From Phycisphaera sp. (GTDB lineage Bacteria > Planctomycetota > Phycisphaerae > Phycisphaerales > Phycisphaeraceae), in assembly GCA_016125215.1 (NCBI GenBank), contig WGMF01000009.1, forward strand, positions 1 to 64,000: DNA of 64,000 nucleotides, read 5' to 3'. The position numbers were made by a program, and so were the translations under genes. Below the pieces are notes generated by a model. The model was not told the origin of the DNA, searched no databases, and saw only the letters and a list, made by a program, of their open reading frames with translations. This document shows, one piece after another, positions 9,403-17,041 of the stretch (its first letter is position 1; every line of letters begins with the position of its first letter).

Positions 9403-10158
9403 TCACTTCCGGCGTCGCGGCAGCAACATGGTGCCACCAATGGCCATCAACACCATCGACGCGGGTTCGGGGATGGCGGTGATGTCGACACTCACGTTGT
9501 CGATGATGGCTGAATTGGTCGCGCCTTTAAAACGTATAGCGATGTCTTTGCCGAGCAGTCCCGATAGAAACGCTGTACCACCGCCTGAAGTAGCGCCGTT
9601 GTTATCTTCGACATTGTCACCCACGGTGTATGCGAGTGTGATGTGTTTATAGATTCCGTCGGTCGTTGCACTACCCGAAGTGGTCTTGAGCACAGCGTAA
9701 GTGTTATCTGACATGCTGACGGTGCTGGTGCGGGTTCCAGAGCCGTCATATAGGATGATGCCCGCGTTGTATGGGATTGCTGCAGCCACACCATCCATCA
9801 CGACATCAAACTTGAGGGTTATTGTCGTGCCGGCGGTAAGGGTACCAATTGTGTTATAGACCGAAGTGAATCCCGAATTGGTGTAACGGAACGCATAGGC
9901 CTGTTCTCCCACCGGATCGGTAAAGGCCCCTGCGGACTCATCGACTGTGCCTTGGCGACCCGCACCAAAGCCATTTGTTGCCTTCACCCATTTAGAAGCG
10001 GTCACTGCACCACTGGTGTAGCCCGTGCTCTGGGCGGCGGAGACATCCGGGCTCTCGAAGTCGTCTGAGAAGACGATGGCCGCCTGAGCCGCACCGGTCA
10101 GGCATGCCACCAGCGTCAGGGCTGCGCTCGTCTGGATGAGTGTTTGGGTTAGTTTCAT
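9403..10158 (-). CDS. PEP-CTERM sorting domain protein
   Basis: 251 aa from the ATG at 10158, chosen because GGAGG lies eight bases upstream; the open frame extends to 10230. The signal peptide is about residues 1-26 (ending GAAQA). The body begins VFSDDFESPDV and is rich in Ser, Thr and Gly with beta-type periodicity, like secreted lectin- or jelly-roll-like proteins. The C-terminus has the tripartite PEP-CTERM signal: AIPEPAS at about 228-234, a hydrophobic stretch, and a terminal RRRK. Such proteins are cut by an exosortase, none of which is encoded here, and are released or attached to extracellular polymer. It is monocistronic, between its own terminator (9317-9360) and a promoter element at 10262-10326 shared with the other PEP-CTERM unit. 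Confidence 0.92.
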   Translation of the reverse strand: MKLTQTLIQTSAALTLVACLTGAAQAAIVFSDDFESPDVSAAQSTGYTSGAVTASKWVKATNGFGAGRQGTVDESAGAFTDPVGEQAYAFRYTNSGFTSVYNTIGTLTAGTTITLKFDVVMDGVAAAIPYNAGIILYDGSGTRTSTVSMSDNTYAVLKTTSGSATTDGIYKHITLAYTVGDNVEDNNGATSGGGTAFLSGLLGKDIAIRFKGATNSAIIDNVSVDITAIPEPASMVLMAIGGTMLLPRRRK

Positions 10159-10261
10159 GCTTTGTTCCTCCATGCGGGATTCAGGGACAGGTCGGTCGAT
10201 CTTTAATCTGTGACACGGTATTGCGGTCACGCAGATCGACAGGTACGTTGCTTATGTATGG

Positions 10262-10326
10262 ATTAAAGCAGACAATTTTTGAAATACAAGTCCTTTTTTG
10301 AAACAATTTTCGTTGCGCATCAAAAC
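10262..10326 (-). promoter_or_regulatory. promoter and conserved upstream element of the PEP-CTERM gene
   Basis: On the minus strand TTGTAT (10284-10289) and TTTAAT (10262-10267) are separated by 16 bp and resemble -35 and -10 boxes. Immediately upstream, 10281-10326 is closely similar to 15479-15525 in front of the second PEP-CTERM unit; both contain GTTGCGCATC, AAACAA and CAAGTC at matching offsets on the plus strand. The element lies about 120 bp from the start codon in one case and 135 bp in the other. It sits in the divergent region with the XylR-type regulator and could be an operator for it. Confidence 0.6.
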
Positions 10327-10403
10327 ATGTGGTATCATCTGGAGATACATAATTATGTTCATGTGAGATTTAAATTATTATATGGATAGAGATTAGACCT
10401 GCT

Positions 10404-11681
10404 ATGGATACTAAACCCACGAAACTCGCCAGCAAGCCCAGGCGTGGACTTCGACCCCTGATTCTTATTGCCACACGCCGGGAGTTTTCCAAGCAAGAGG
10501 CTTTGGATGACTCGCTCGTCGATGTGCTCGTCGAAGAGGCGGACAAGCGCGGGTGGCGGTTGTTGGACCTGTCGCTGACTTCGGGTTCGCTCTCGGGTGA
10601 GCAGGACCCGGCCGGTGCGCTGGTGACCATGCTTCCAGATGAAACTCAGGCGGTGAGGCTGCGTTCCCTGGGTTGCCCGGTCATTCGTCTCGGTCGACAC
10701 CCCCATCCCGATGACGCGCTGATGCCCGCGGTGGTGCCCGATTACGAAACGGTTGGACGGATGGCGGTGGATTATTTTGCCAAGCGAGGGTTCCGTGACA
10801 TCGCACTCGTGGGTCACGAAAAGATGCTCATCATCCCCGTGGTTTTCAAGAGCATGACGGAGCGGGCCGCCGAGCTTGGCTGCAGGCTTTATCAGTATTT
10901 TTTCCAGGAACCCGAATCGGATTCCCGGAGTGAACAGGAACGGGCAGACCGATATGACATGCGCGGGGCGGGACTGACGCGATGGCTTGCACACCTGCCC
11001 AAGCCGGTGGCGTTGCTTGCCGCCAGCGACGGGAACGCGGGTATGGCGATCACCATGTGTCAGCGCGCGGGCCTGTCTGTGCCCGAGGACGCCGCGGTGC
11101 TTTCGATCGGCAACCACCGTGCCACCTGCGTGATGAGTCCCATCCCGATCTCCGCCATCGACATCGACCGGGGCGACCTGGGCAGGACCGCGATGCGTCT
11201 GCTCGACGACTGGATTCACGGCCAACCCGCGCCGCCGCGCACGTTTGTCCCGCCACGGTCGCTTGTCACCCGGCGCAGCACGGATATCTTTGCCATCGGC
11301 GACCCCCTCGTGGCCAGGGCGGTGCGTTTCATCTGGGACCATCTCGACGGGAACGTGTCGGTCGACGACGTGGCGCAGGGCGTGCGTGCCCCACGCTACA
11401 AGATCGAAAGGCTGTTCCGTCAGAACCTCAAGCGCGGCGTGAACGAGGAACTCCGCAGGGCCAGGATCGAAAAGTTCTGCGAGCTTCTGCGGACCACGGA
11501 CCTGACCGTCGACGAGTTGACGCCGATGGTCGGCTACAAATCGTCCAAGAGGCTGCACATGGTCTTCAAGAAGGCCCTGGGCCTGACCCCGCGGCACTAT
11601 CGTCTGCGGGAGAAGCGTATCGGTGCCGACGGCGAGCGTGACGTGGATCAATCGACAGGGGCTTACGTGCTCAACAGGTAG
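10404..11681 (+). CDS. XylR-type AraC family transcriptional regulator
   Basis: 425 aa, the only gene on the plus strand. Residues about 18-295 form a LacI/periplasmic-binding-protein-like ligand domain (LILIATRREFSKQ, VVPDYETVGRMAVDYFAKRGFRDIALVG, LSIGNHRATCVMSPIPISAIDID). Residues about 311-405 form an AraC domain with two helix-turn-helix units (VSVDDVAQGVRAPRYKIERLF and TVDELTPMVGYKSSKRLHMVFK) ending in LGLTPRHYR. It should sense a sugar and activate catabolic genes. The start at 10404 is the first usable ATG; no strong ribosome binding site is seen. It is divergent from a PEP-CTERM gene and its last 19 bp overlap the convergent dehydrogenase gene. The ligand is unknown; sugars from the downstream cluster are natural candidates (inference). 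Confidence 0.93.
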   Translation: MDTKPTKLASKPRRGLRPLILIATRREFSKQEALDDSLVDVLVEEADKRGWRLLDLSLTSGSLSGEQDPAGALVTMLPDETQAVRLRSLGCPVIRLGRHPHPDDALMPAVVPDYETVGRMAVDYFAKRGFRDIALVGHEKMLIIPVVFKSMTERAAELGCRLYQYFFQEPESDSRSEQERADRYDMRGAGLTRWLAHLPKPVALLAASDGNAGMAITMCQRAGLSVPEDAAVLSIGNHRATCVMSPIPISAIDIDRGDLGRTAMRLLDDWIHGQPAPPRTFVPPRSLVTRRSTDIFAIGDPLVARAVRFIWDHLDGNVSVDDVAQGVRAPRYKIERLFRQNLKRGVNEELRRARIEKFCELLRTTDLTVDELTPMVGYKSSKRLHMVFKKALGLTPRHYRLREKRIGADGERDVDQSTGAYVLNR

Positions 11682-12697
11682 CGGCGTTCGTCCATGCGGA
11701 AGCGCAGGGGCTTGCCCTCCATGAAACGCCTGAGGTTGTCCAGCGCGACCTTGTCCGCTTCACCCAGACGCGGCGGGCGCTGGGGCCATCGCGCGGAGTT
11801 GACATCGTGACAGGTCAGGATCAGGTTGGGCCAGGTGCGGGCCTCATGGCCGGGCGGGATCGAATCGCCGTTGGACAGCACGTCCAGGCCCGCACGCAGC
11901 CGACCCGATTTCAACTCGGCAAAGAGCGCGTCCTGGTCGATGATATCGCCACGCGCCGCGTTGATGACGATCCCATGATTGGGCAGTTTCGCAAGGAGTT
12001 TGGCCGACAACGACCCGCGTGTCTCGTCGGTGAGGCCGGCCCAGATCACCAGCGCTTCGCTCTGCTCGACCAGGGATTCGAGACTGTCGACCACTTCGCA
12101 GTTGCCCGGCAGCTCGGCGGCGTACGGATCGTAGATGAACCACTTGGGCTCGAAAGGCGTGAGCAACTGGATGAATCGGCTGCCGATCACGCCGCAGCCG
12201 TAGAGCCCGACGCGCAGGCCGCGCAACGTGCCCGAGGGCATCTCCCATTTTGAAGCGCCGCCCCATTCGCCGCCGGCGACCTTCTCCGTGCGCTTGCGCA
12301 GGTCCTTGAGCACCGTGAGCAACAAGGCCGCTGCACCCTCGGCTACGGCGTGGGCCGGCGCATCGCCCCAGTTGGTCACCGGGATGCCGCTGCGGATGAT
12401 CTCGATGGGGATGTAACCGCGACAGGTGCCCGTGAGGTTGAGGATGTAACGCACCTTGCCGGGGTTCTGTGCCAGGGCCGGCGGGATGGGGCGTGACCCC
12501 CACATGGTGATGAGCACGTCAGCCTCACGCATGAGATCGAGCACCTGCCCATCGCTGAGGGTCTTGGCCTGTTCCACGATCTTGACCGAGCCGAACTCTT
12601 TGAGCGCATCGGCCAAAGGCCCCACCGCCGGGAACTGCGGTCTACCCGAGGCAACGTGCAACATGGTCAGGGATGGTGTCGGTGTGGGGGGGGTCAC
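11663..12697 (-). CDS. D-isomer-specific 2-hydroxyacid dehydrogenase family protein
   Basis: 344 aa, cytoplasmic. The NAD-binding motif GLYGCGVIG (about 164-172, GxGxxG) and NAARGDIID (about 246-254, with the catalytic Arg near 249) define the family. The catalytic His appears to be in LTCHDVN (near 297). The third catalytic residue is unusual: the normal DVFxxEP signature reads DVLSNGDSIPP, so the Glu is replaced by Gly or shifted to an Asp. That may mean altered chemistry or a non-standard substrate. The start codon overlaps the stop of the upstream isomerase-like gene by 4 bp (ATGA), so the two are translationally coupled. A role in oxidising or reducing a sugar-derived acid is plausible but not shown. 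Confidence 0.9.
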   Translation of the reverse strand: MTPPTPTPSLTMLHVASGRPQFPAVGPLADALKEFGSVKIVEQAKTLSDGQVLDLMREADVLITMWGSRPIPPALAQNPGKVRYILNLTGTCRGYIPIEIIRSGIPVTNWGDAPAHAVAEGAAALLLTVLKDLRKRTEKVAGGEWGGASKWEMPSGTLRGLRVGLYGCGVIGSRFIQLLTPFEPKWFIYDPYAAELPGNCEVVDSLESLVEQSEALVIWAGLTDETRGSLSAKLLAKLPNHGIVINAARGDIIDQDALFAELKSGRLRAGLDVLSNGDSIPPGHEARTWPNLILTCHDVNSARWPQRPPRLGEADKVALDNLRRFMEGKPLRFRMDERRYLLST

Positions 12698-13458
12698 TTC
12701 CAGGCTTCTCGGTAGGCTTTGAGGTCGTCAAGGGCATGAGCATACAGGTTTTCGAGCTGCTCGTCTTTCCCGATGCCGCGCGTAAACTCGACGGCGGCGC
12801 TGCCCGTGTAACCGTGCTCTTTGAGGACCCCTACGCAGTCAGCCAGACGCCTTTGTCCCTCGGGCGTGGCGTGCTCGGGTAGACGCTGTTGGATGTGCAG
12901 GTGCGCGAGCCTGTCACCCAACGCGGTCAACCATTTTTCGATTTCGGGACAATCCCCGGTCAGGTGTACGATGACGCCGAATCGCTCGGGGTCGAGGTCG
13001 TTGAAAAACGCCGAGGCGTCCTCGACCTTCTCCACCGCCGTTCCCCCGTGGCACTCGCAGAGCAACCGCGTCACGGCCGGCAGTTGTCTGGACCACTCCA
13101 GCAGGTTCTTTCGGTATTCATCGAGCCTGGCCTTGTCGCGCCCGATGTTGTATTTCACACCGTGGGCTTCGAGCTTGTGGATCGCCTCGGCGGCGGCGGA
13201 GCGATTGGCGGTGTCGGCCTCGTCGTCGGTGAAGCCCGTGTAGGTGTTGTAGACCGCCACAGGCCAGGCCCGTTTTGCCAGTGTCTGCCGCTCGGATTCG
13301 TCGGCTAACAGGTAGTGGTTCTCCCACAGCTCGATGCCGTCGAACCCGTCCGTCTTGAACCGGTCGAGCCAGTCGCTGACCTTGAACGAGGGTTGCTTGC
13401 TCCCCCAGCGGTTGCGTTCGAGGCAAACGGTGGCGATGTAAACGGGGTGTTCGATCAT
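12694..13458 (-). CDS. sugar phosphate isomerase/epimerase-like TIM barrel (xylose isomerase-like / AP endonuclease family 2 fold)
   Basis: 254 aa, no signal peptide. FDGIELWENHYLL near residue 40, LLCECHGGTAVE, VIVHLTGDCPEI, HLHIQQRLPEH and AAVEFTRGIG provide the spaced Glu, His and Asp ligands expected for a divalent metal site in this fold. Family members isomerise or epimerise sugars or keto acids. It is the first gene of a two-gene unit with the dehydrogenase (4-bp overlap), next to the XylR-type regulator, which suggests monosaccharide catabolism. The exact substrate cannot be read from the sequence. Confidence 0.88.
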   Translation of the reverse strand: MIEHPVYIATVCLERNRWGSKQPSFKVSDWLDRFKTDGFDGIELWENHYLLADESERQTLAKRAWPVAVYNTYTGFTDDEADTANRSAAAEAIHKLEAHGVKYNIGRDKARLDEYRKNLLEWSRQLPAVTRLLCECHGGTAVEKVEDASAFFNDLDPERFGVIVHLTGDCPEIEKWLTALGDRLAHLHIQQRLPEHATPEGQRRLADCVGVLKEHGYTGSAAVEFTRGIGKDEQLENLYAHALDDLKAYREAWK

Positions 13459-13588
13459 GGGGCGGGGGCGTGCCGGTGTGCGTGAACGTCGGGTGTGACA
13501 GTGTAGAAGAATCGCGCTACGAATGACAATCCGAGTCCGGCACGATGCCGTTGCGAAACCCGGATTCGGCAGGGGGCTAACCCGAACT

Positions 13589-13618
13589 AAAAACCCGCGC
13601 CTTCTTCAAAGGCACGGG
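13589..13618 (-). terminator. rho-independent terminator
   Basis: On the minus strand CCCGTGCCTT pairs with AAGGCGCGGG (13609-13618 with 13594-13603, one G-U pair, five-base loop) and is followed by five T residues (13589-13593). It lies about 70 bp after the stop of the PEP-CTERM gene at 13689 and ends the two-gene PEP-CTERM transcript. Confidence 0.9.
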
Positions 13619-13688
13619 CTGTATGGATTCAGGATGAGACACACGCATGTCACACGCAAGTCACGCGGGTGGAGCGTGGCTCATGTGT

Positions 13689-14495
13689 TCAAGCCTTGCG
13701 TCGTTTCCCCAGCACGAGCAAGCCACCAAGCCCCATGGCCGCGAGCGACATCGGCTCCGGGATGACGTATTCCGTGCCGGTGATGCTGATGTTGTCGTAG
13801 ACCACGACGCCGGAGGTGTTGTAGTAATCGCCAGCCCCGAAACCGAAGTAGGCTTGAGCGGAATCGAAGGTGTATCCGTTGTATGAAACCGTCCAGCTTT
13901 TTGTTGGGCCTGTGCCACTGGCTGAAAAGTTGCCGGTCGTGCCGCTGGTGGGCGTCCAGGAGAAACTGATGTTGTACCATTGTTGACCGTTTTGGTTGCC
14001 CGAGAAACTGGCGACCTGACTGCCGTGACCGAGGATCACGCCGCCGCGGTTGCCGAATGAGTCTTGCATCATCTGCATACCGATATATCCCCCGGCACTC
14101 GTACCGGGCAGCCCGGTCTTGATATCGCCGAAGAAGAAGATGCCGCCAAGAGCCCTCTGGTTGGTGGTGATGTAGTAATCGAAAGAGCCGGTGATGGACT
14201 GGGTGACGTCGAATGCGTTGCCACCGCTGTTGACGAGGTATGAACCAGGGGGTTGGTTTGCGTTGGTGTTGTTATCCCCGGTGATCTGGGCGCCGACGCC
14301 GCCGCCGTTGCCTGTCACGGTGACGTAGGCGTTGTTGCCGTTGTTGATGTTGACGTAGCTCCAACCCGATGGTGCGGAGGAGGTCCCTACGGTCAGGCTC
14401 TCAAAGTCCTGCATGATCGTGGCGGCATGAGCGGATGTGACGGTCGACAGGGCCAGTGCCCCAGCGGCTAAAAGTGTGATAGAACCTGATTTCAT
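13689..14495 (-). CDS. PEP-CTERM sorting domain protein
   Basis: 268 aa. The ATG at 14495 has GAAGGAG about eight bases upstream. The signal peptide is about residues 1-24 (ending SAHA), followed by ATIMQDFESL, which is shared with the paralogue at 14547. The Gly/Asn/Ser-rich body contains FSWTPTSGTTGNFS and YTFDSAQAYFGFG, matching stretches in the paralogue, and looks like a beta-sandwich. The C-terminal YVIPEPMS near residue 243, hydrophobic segment and GKRRKA tail form the PEP-CTERM signal. Second gene of a two-gene unit (51-bp gap), ended by the terminator at 13589-13618. An exported, exosortase-processed protein; binding to extracellular carbohydrate is a guess. Confidence 0.92.
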   Translation of the reverse strand: MKSGSITLLAAGALALSTVTSAHAATIMQDFESLTVGTSSAPSGWSYVNINNGNNAYVTVTGNGGGVGAQITGDNNTNANQPPGSYLVNSGGNAFDVTQSITGSFDYYITTNQRALGGIFFFGDIKTGLPGTSAGGYIGMQMMQDSFGNRGGVILGHGSQVASFSGNQNGQQWYNISFSWTPTSGTTGNFSASGTGPTKSWTVSYNGYTFDSAQAYFGFGAGDYYNTSGVVVYDNISITGTEYVIPEPMSLAAMGLGGLLVLGKRRKA

Positions 14496-14546
14496 CTGCG
14501 TTTCTCCTTCAATCTGGGGATCATGCCTTGGATATGCGGGAATAAG

Positions 14547-15344
14547 TTAAGCGTGTTTCTTCCGCCCGATGAGAATGGTCAGGCCGCCTAAGCCCAGGCA
14601 CAGCATCGACGCCGGCTCGGGGATGACATATTGCGTGCCGGTGATGTTGATGTTGTCGAAACGTGCGGGGCTGGAACCCGTGCCGAAACCGAAGAAGACC
14701 TCGGCGCTGTCGAAGGTGTAGCCGGTGATGCTGAAGCCCGGTTCGGTGACATTGGTGGGCCTGACCCATGAGAGGGTGAAGTCGCCCGTCGTGCCGCTGG
14801 TCGGTGTCCAGGTGAAGGTCGCTTTATTCCATTGATTCGTGAAAATCTCGCGGTCGTTGCTGCTGTCGTTGATCAAGGCCACGTTCGCGCCATTGTAAAG
14901 CGCGGCCCGGGCACCAAACGTTTTTTCCTTGAGCATCGCGTTGAGGAACTCACCGGCCGAGGTATTCGTCAGGCCGTTCTGGACATCGCCCATCACGAAG
15001 TTGATGTACGAATAGTTGCCGTCTTCCACGACGTAGAAGTCGAACGTACCCGAGATCGACTGACTGGCGTCAAGGCCGCTGCCGGCGTTGACGAGATACA
15101 CGCCCGGAGCCGTCTGATTGGCTCCGGTCCAGTCGAGGTTACCACTCTGGCCGGGGTTGCCCGTGCCCGCGGTTGTGGCGTAGGTCCCGTTGGCACCCAC
15201 ACCGACAGTGGTCCATCCGATGGGCACCGCGGGAGCGACTGTGCTTTCAAAGTCCTGCGTGATCGTGGCGGCATGAGCGGTCACCGCCAGACATGCCAGC
15301 AGAGCCGTGGTGATAGTCACCTTGCGGCCTTTTAATACGAGCAT
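14547..15344 (-). CDS. PEP-CTERM sorting domain protein (paralogue of the gene at 13689)
   Basis: 265 aa from the ATG at 15344, preceded by GGAGG at eight bases; an in-frame TTG at 15359 is less likely. The signal peptide is about residues 1-25 (ending TAHA), then ATITQDFEST as in the paralogue. WTPTSGTTGDFTLSW and YTFDSAEVFFGFG are also shared, which indicates tandem duplication. The C-terminal YVIPEPAS signal, hydrophobic stretch and GRKKHA are intact. It leads the unit, with a promoter/operator element at 15479-15525 like the one in front of the PEP-CTERM gene at 9403. No exosortase gene is present in the window. Confidence 0.92.
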   Translation of the reverse strand: MLVLKGRKVTITTALLACLAVTAHAATITQDFESTVAPAVPIGWTTVGVGANGTYATTAGTGNPGQSGNLDWTGANQTAPGVYLVNAGSGLDASQSISGTFDFYVVEDGNYSYINFVMGDVQNGLTNTSAGEFLNAMLKEKTFGARAALYNGANVALINDSSNDREIFTNQWNKATFTWTPTSGTTGDFTLSWVRPTNVTEPGFSITGYTFDSAEVFFGFGTGSSPARFDNINITGTQYVIPEPASMLCLGLGGLTILIGRKKHA

Positions 15345-15478
15345 CAGGTTTTCCTCCAAGATGTGTGATCGAAAATGCGTGAAACGTCTCTGAGGCTGCC
15401 TGCAATACGCTTTTTACCAGAGTTCTATGTCGCGCATGACCGTACGTGGGAACATTCACATAAATAACCGACGTAGAC

Positions 15479-15525
15479 GAAATTTCAAGTCTTTTATTAA
15501 AACAAAATAAGTTGCGCATCCAAAC
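15479..15525 (-). promoter_or_regulatory. conserved upstream element of the PEP-CTERM pair
   Basis: Closely similar to 10281-10326, including GTTGCGCATC followed by (C/A)AAAC, AAACAA, a TTTT run and CAAGTC on the plus strand. On the minus strand it contains TTGAAA (15483-15488), a good -35 match; the -10 is not clear. It starts about 135 bp upstream of the start codon at 15344. Because it recurs at an equivalent distance before another PEP-CTERM gene, it is probably a shared promoter or operator. Confidence 0.6.
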
Positions 15526-15689
15526 GAAAATATCTTATTTTGGTCTGATCCGTGGGGGTGCCCGGAGATGGTAAAGAATTATAAACATCTATAAATAAAT
15601 TGGATAGAAAAATATACGTACAAATTCTGATTGGCTATGAACGCACCTTTCATGAGTTCTGGATTTAGCCAAATCGAATTTGAAAAAAT

Positions 15690-15719
15690 AAAAAAAATCC
15701 TCAAATGCGTCATTTGAGG
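15690..15719 (-). terminator. strong rho-independent terminator at the end of the catabolic run
   Basis: On the minus strand CCTCAAATG pairs perfectly with CATTTGAGG (arms 15711-15719 and 15699-15707, three-base loop), followed by A and eight T residues (15690-15697). It is 53 bp past the stop codon of the ASST-type gene at 15773 and ends transcription coming from the long gene run to the right. Confidence 0.92.
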
Positions 15720-15772
15720 GTGCATGAGAATAAAATATTTGAATGAGATATGCAGGACTACCCGATTACGTG

Positions 15773-16933
15773 TCACTCATCAAGGAAGATCCGAAAATCC
15801 ACCGGGGGTGCCACGGGCAATTCCATCGGCTTGCTCAAACACGATAAAGCTTGACAAAAATCATACGGGTAGCGGTACACCCGCTGGGCGTTGTCGGTCA
15901 GGATGAATTCCCAGACGATCTCCTTCCCCGGCGTGACCTCGAAGAGCCTTCGGAACAGGGATTCGAGGATGAGGGTGTTGCCATTGGGCAGGCGCTGACA
16001 GTTGGCGGTAAATCGGCTGAAGAACTTGTCGCCGTTTTCGTAGACCCACACAAGCGAGTTGTCGCTGGGGTCGATCTCGAGCACGAACGAGCAGCCGCAG
16101 TGCGCCAGGTCCTTGAGTGGCGAAGCGCCATTATCGAAGACGAGGATGTTGCCTTCACCCGGCAAACCTTTTTCGATCATGTGCGGTTCGTGCTGACCGG
16201 AGAGGCCGCCCTTGTAGTCGCCGGTGTAGGACCAGACCACATTGCCACTGTCACGGTCTATGATGCTGATGGTGTCGAGTTGGCGCAGGCTCTGGAGGAT
16301 GTTGCCGGGCTTGAACCTCTTGTCGCCGGCGTCAAACCACTTGTTAGGCGGCAACTCCTGGATCGTGTTGGTGTGCGTCCAGTCTGTGATGGTGTTGTTG
16401 TCGGGACCGCCGGTCCAGTCGCGGTTGGCGGGCATCGGGTTGCACCGGTTCACGTCGAGGTGTTCGTGCTGCACCCACCGCCAGAGAACCCGCTTGTCCC
16501 GATCCACTTCGATCAGTTCGTCGCCGATGATCTTGAGATCGCGGCGCACGGGGTCGGTGATCTTCGCCTTCGCTTCCGGGGGCAGGTCGGTGTTGCAGAT
16601 GAGAAAGACGGTGCCGCGGTCGGTCGGCCAGAAGTCGTGGTGGGGTACACCGGTGGGTTCGTATGCCCACGTTTCGTTGCCCTCCCAGTCGAATTCCGCG
16701 ACGTGCCCAGCACGTTTGTGTTTCCCGAACAGGAGCATGAGCTTGCCGTCGGGCAGCAGTCGCGCGCGGTGGATGAAGCCTTTTTCGCGGTTCGGGTCGA
16801 CGAGCCATTGATGGACGACGCGGCCGTTCATGTCGATAAGTTTCGCGCTGCCTGTGCCGGAGATGAGGTTGTAGCCGCTTGCGCAAAGCGCGGGTTTGTA
16901 GAGGGTCGTGCCGATGGGGTAGACGGATTTCAT
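15773..16933 (-). CDS. arylsulfotransferase (ASST)-family beta-propeller protein
   Basis: 386 aa from the ATG at 16933 (a GTG at 16942 is possible). Repeated propeller blades show the pattern of aryl-sulfate sulfotransferases: LIDMNGRVVHQW, VAEFDWEGNETWAYEP, SIIDRDSGNVVWSYTGDY, LEIDPSDNSLVWVYENG. Candidate catalytic or binding His residues lie in VPHHDFWP (about 98-99), WTHTNT (about 187) and SGQHEPHMI (about 248 and 251). In the known family a His carries the transient sulfo group passed from donor to acceptor. Classical ASST is periplasmic; this copy has no signal peptide. Last gene before the terminator at 15690-15719. Whether it transfers sulfate or is a binding or lyase-type propeller is not certain. 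Confidence 0.82.
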   Translation of the reverse strand: MKSVYPIGTTLYKPALCASGYNLISGTGSAKLIDMNGRVVHQWLVDPNREKGFIHRARLLPDGKLMLLFGKHKRAGHVAEFDWEGNETWAYEPTGVPHHDFWPTDRGTVFLICNTDLPPEAKAKITDPVRRDLKIIGDELIEVDRDKRVLWRWVQHEHLDVNRCNPMPANRDWTGGPDNNTITDWTHTNTIQELPPNKWFDAGDKRFKPGNILQSLRQLDTISIIDRDSGNVVWSYTGDYKGGLSGQHEPHMIEKGLPGEGNILVFDNGASPLKDLAHCGCSFVLEIDPSDNSLVWVYENGDKFFSRFTANCQRLPNGNTLILESLFRRLFEVTPGKEIVWEFILTDNAQRVYRYPYDFCQALSCLSKPMELPVAPPVDFRIFLDE

Positions 16934-17041
16934 AAGAAACACGTGACAGAGATACTCACCACAGAGGCGCAGAGGACACAGAGATAAAGAGGGACAGAAG
17001 GTTCAAAATCCACAGACTTCACCGGGGACAGAGGTATCGCT

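Larger units (their letters stand above)
15360..15772. other. 413-bp AT-rich intergenic region
   Basis: No gene is supported here; the short open frames are low-complexity. It holds the conserved element (15479-15525) driving the PEP-CTERM pair to the left and the strong terminator (15690-15719) of the long catabolic run to the right. Its AT content is clearly higher than that of the flanking genes. Confidence 0.7.

Noticed and set aside
15579-15776. Small minus-strand open frame in the AT-rich gap
   Set aside because: It runs through the terminator hairpin and T-tract and has an AT-driven composition, so it is not a gene.
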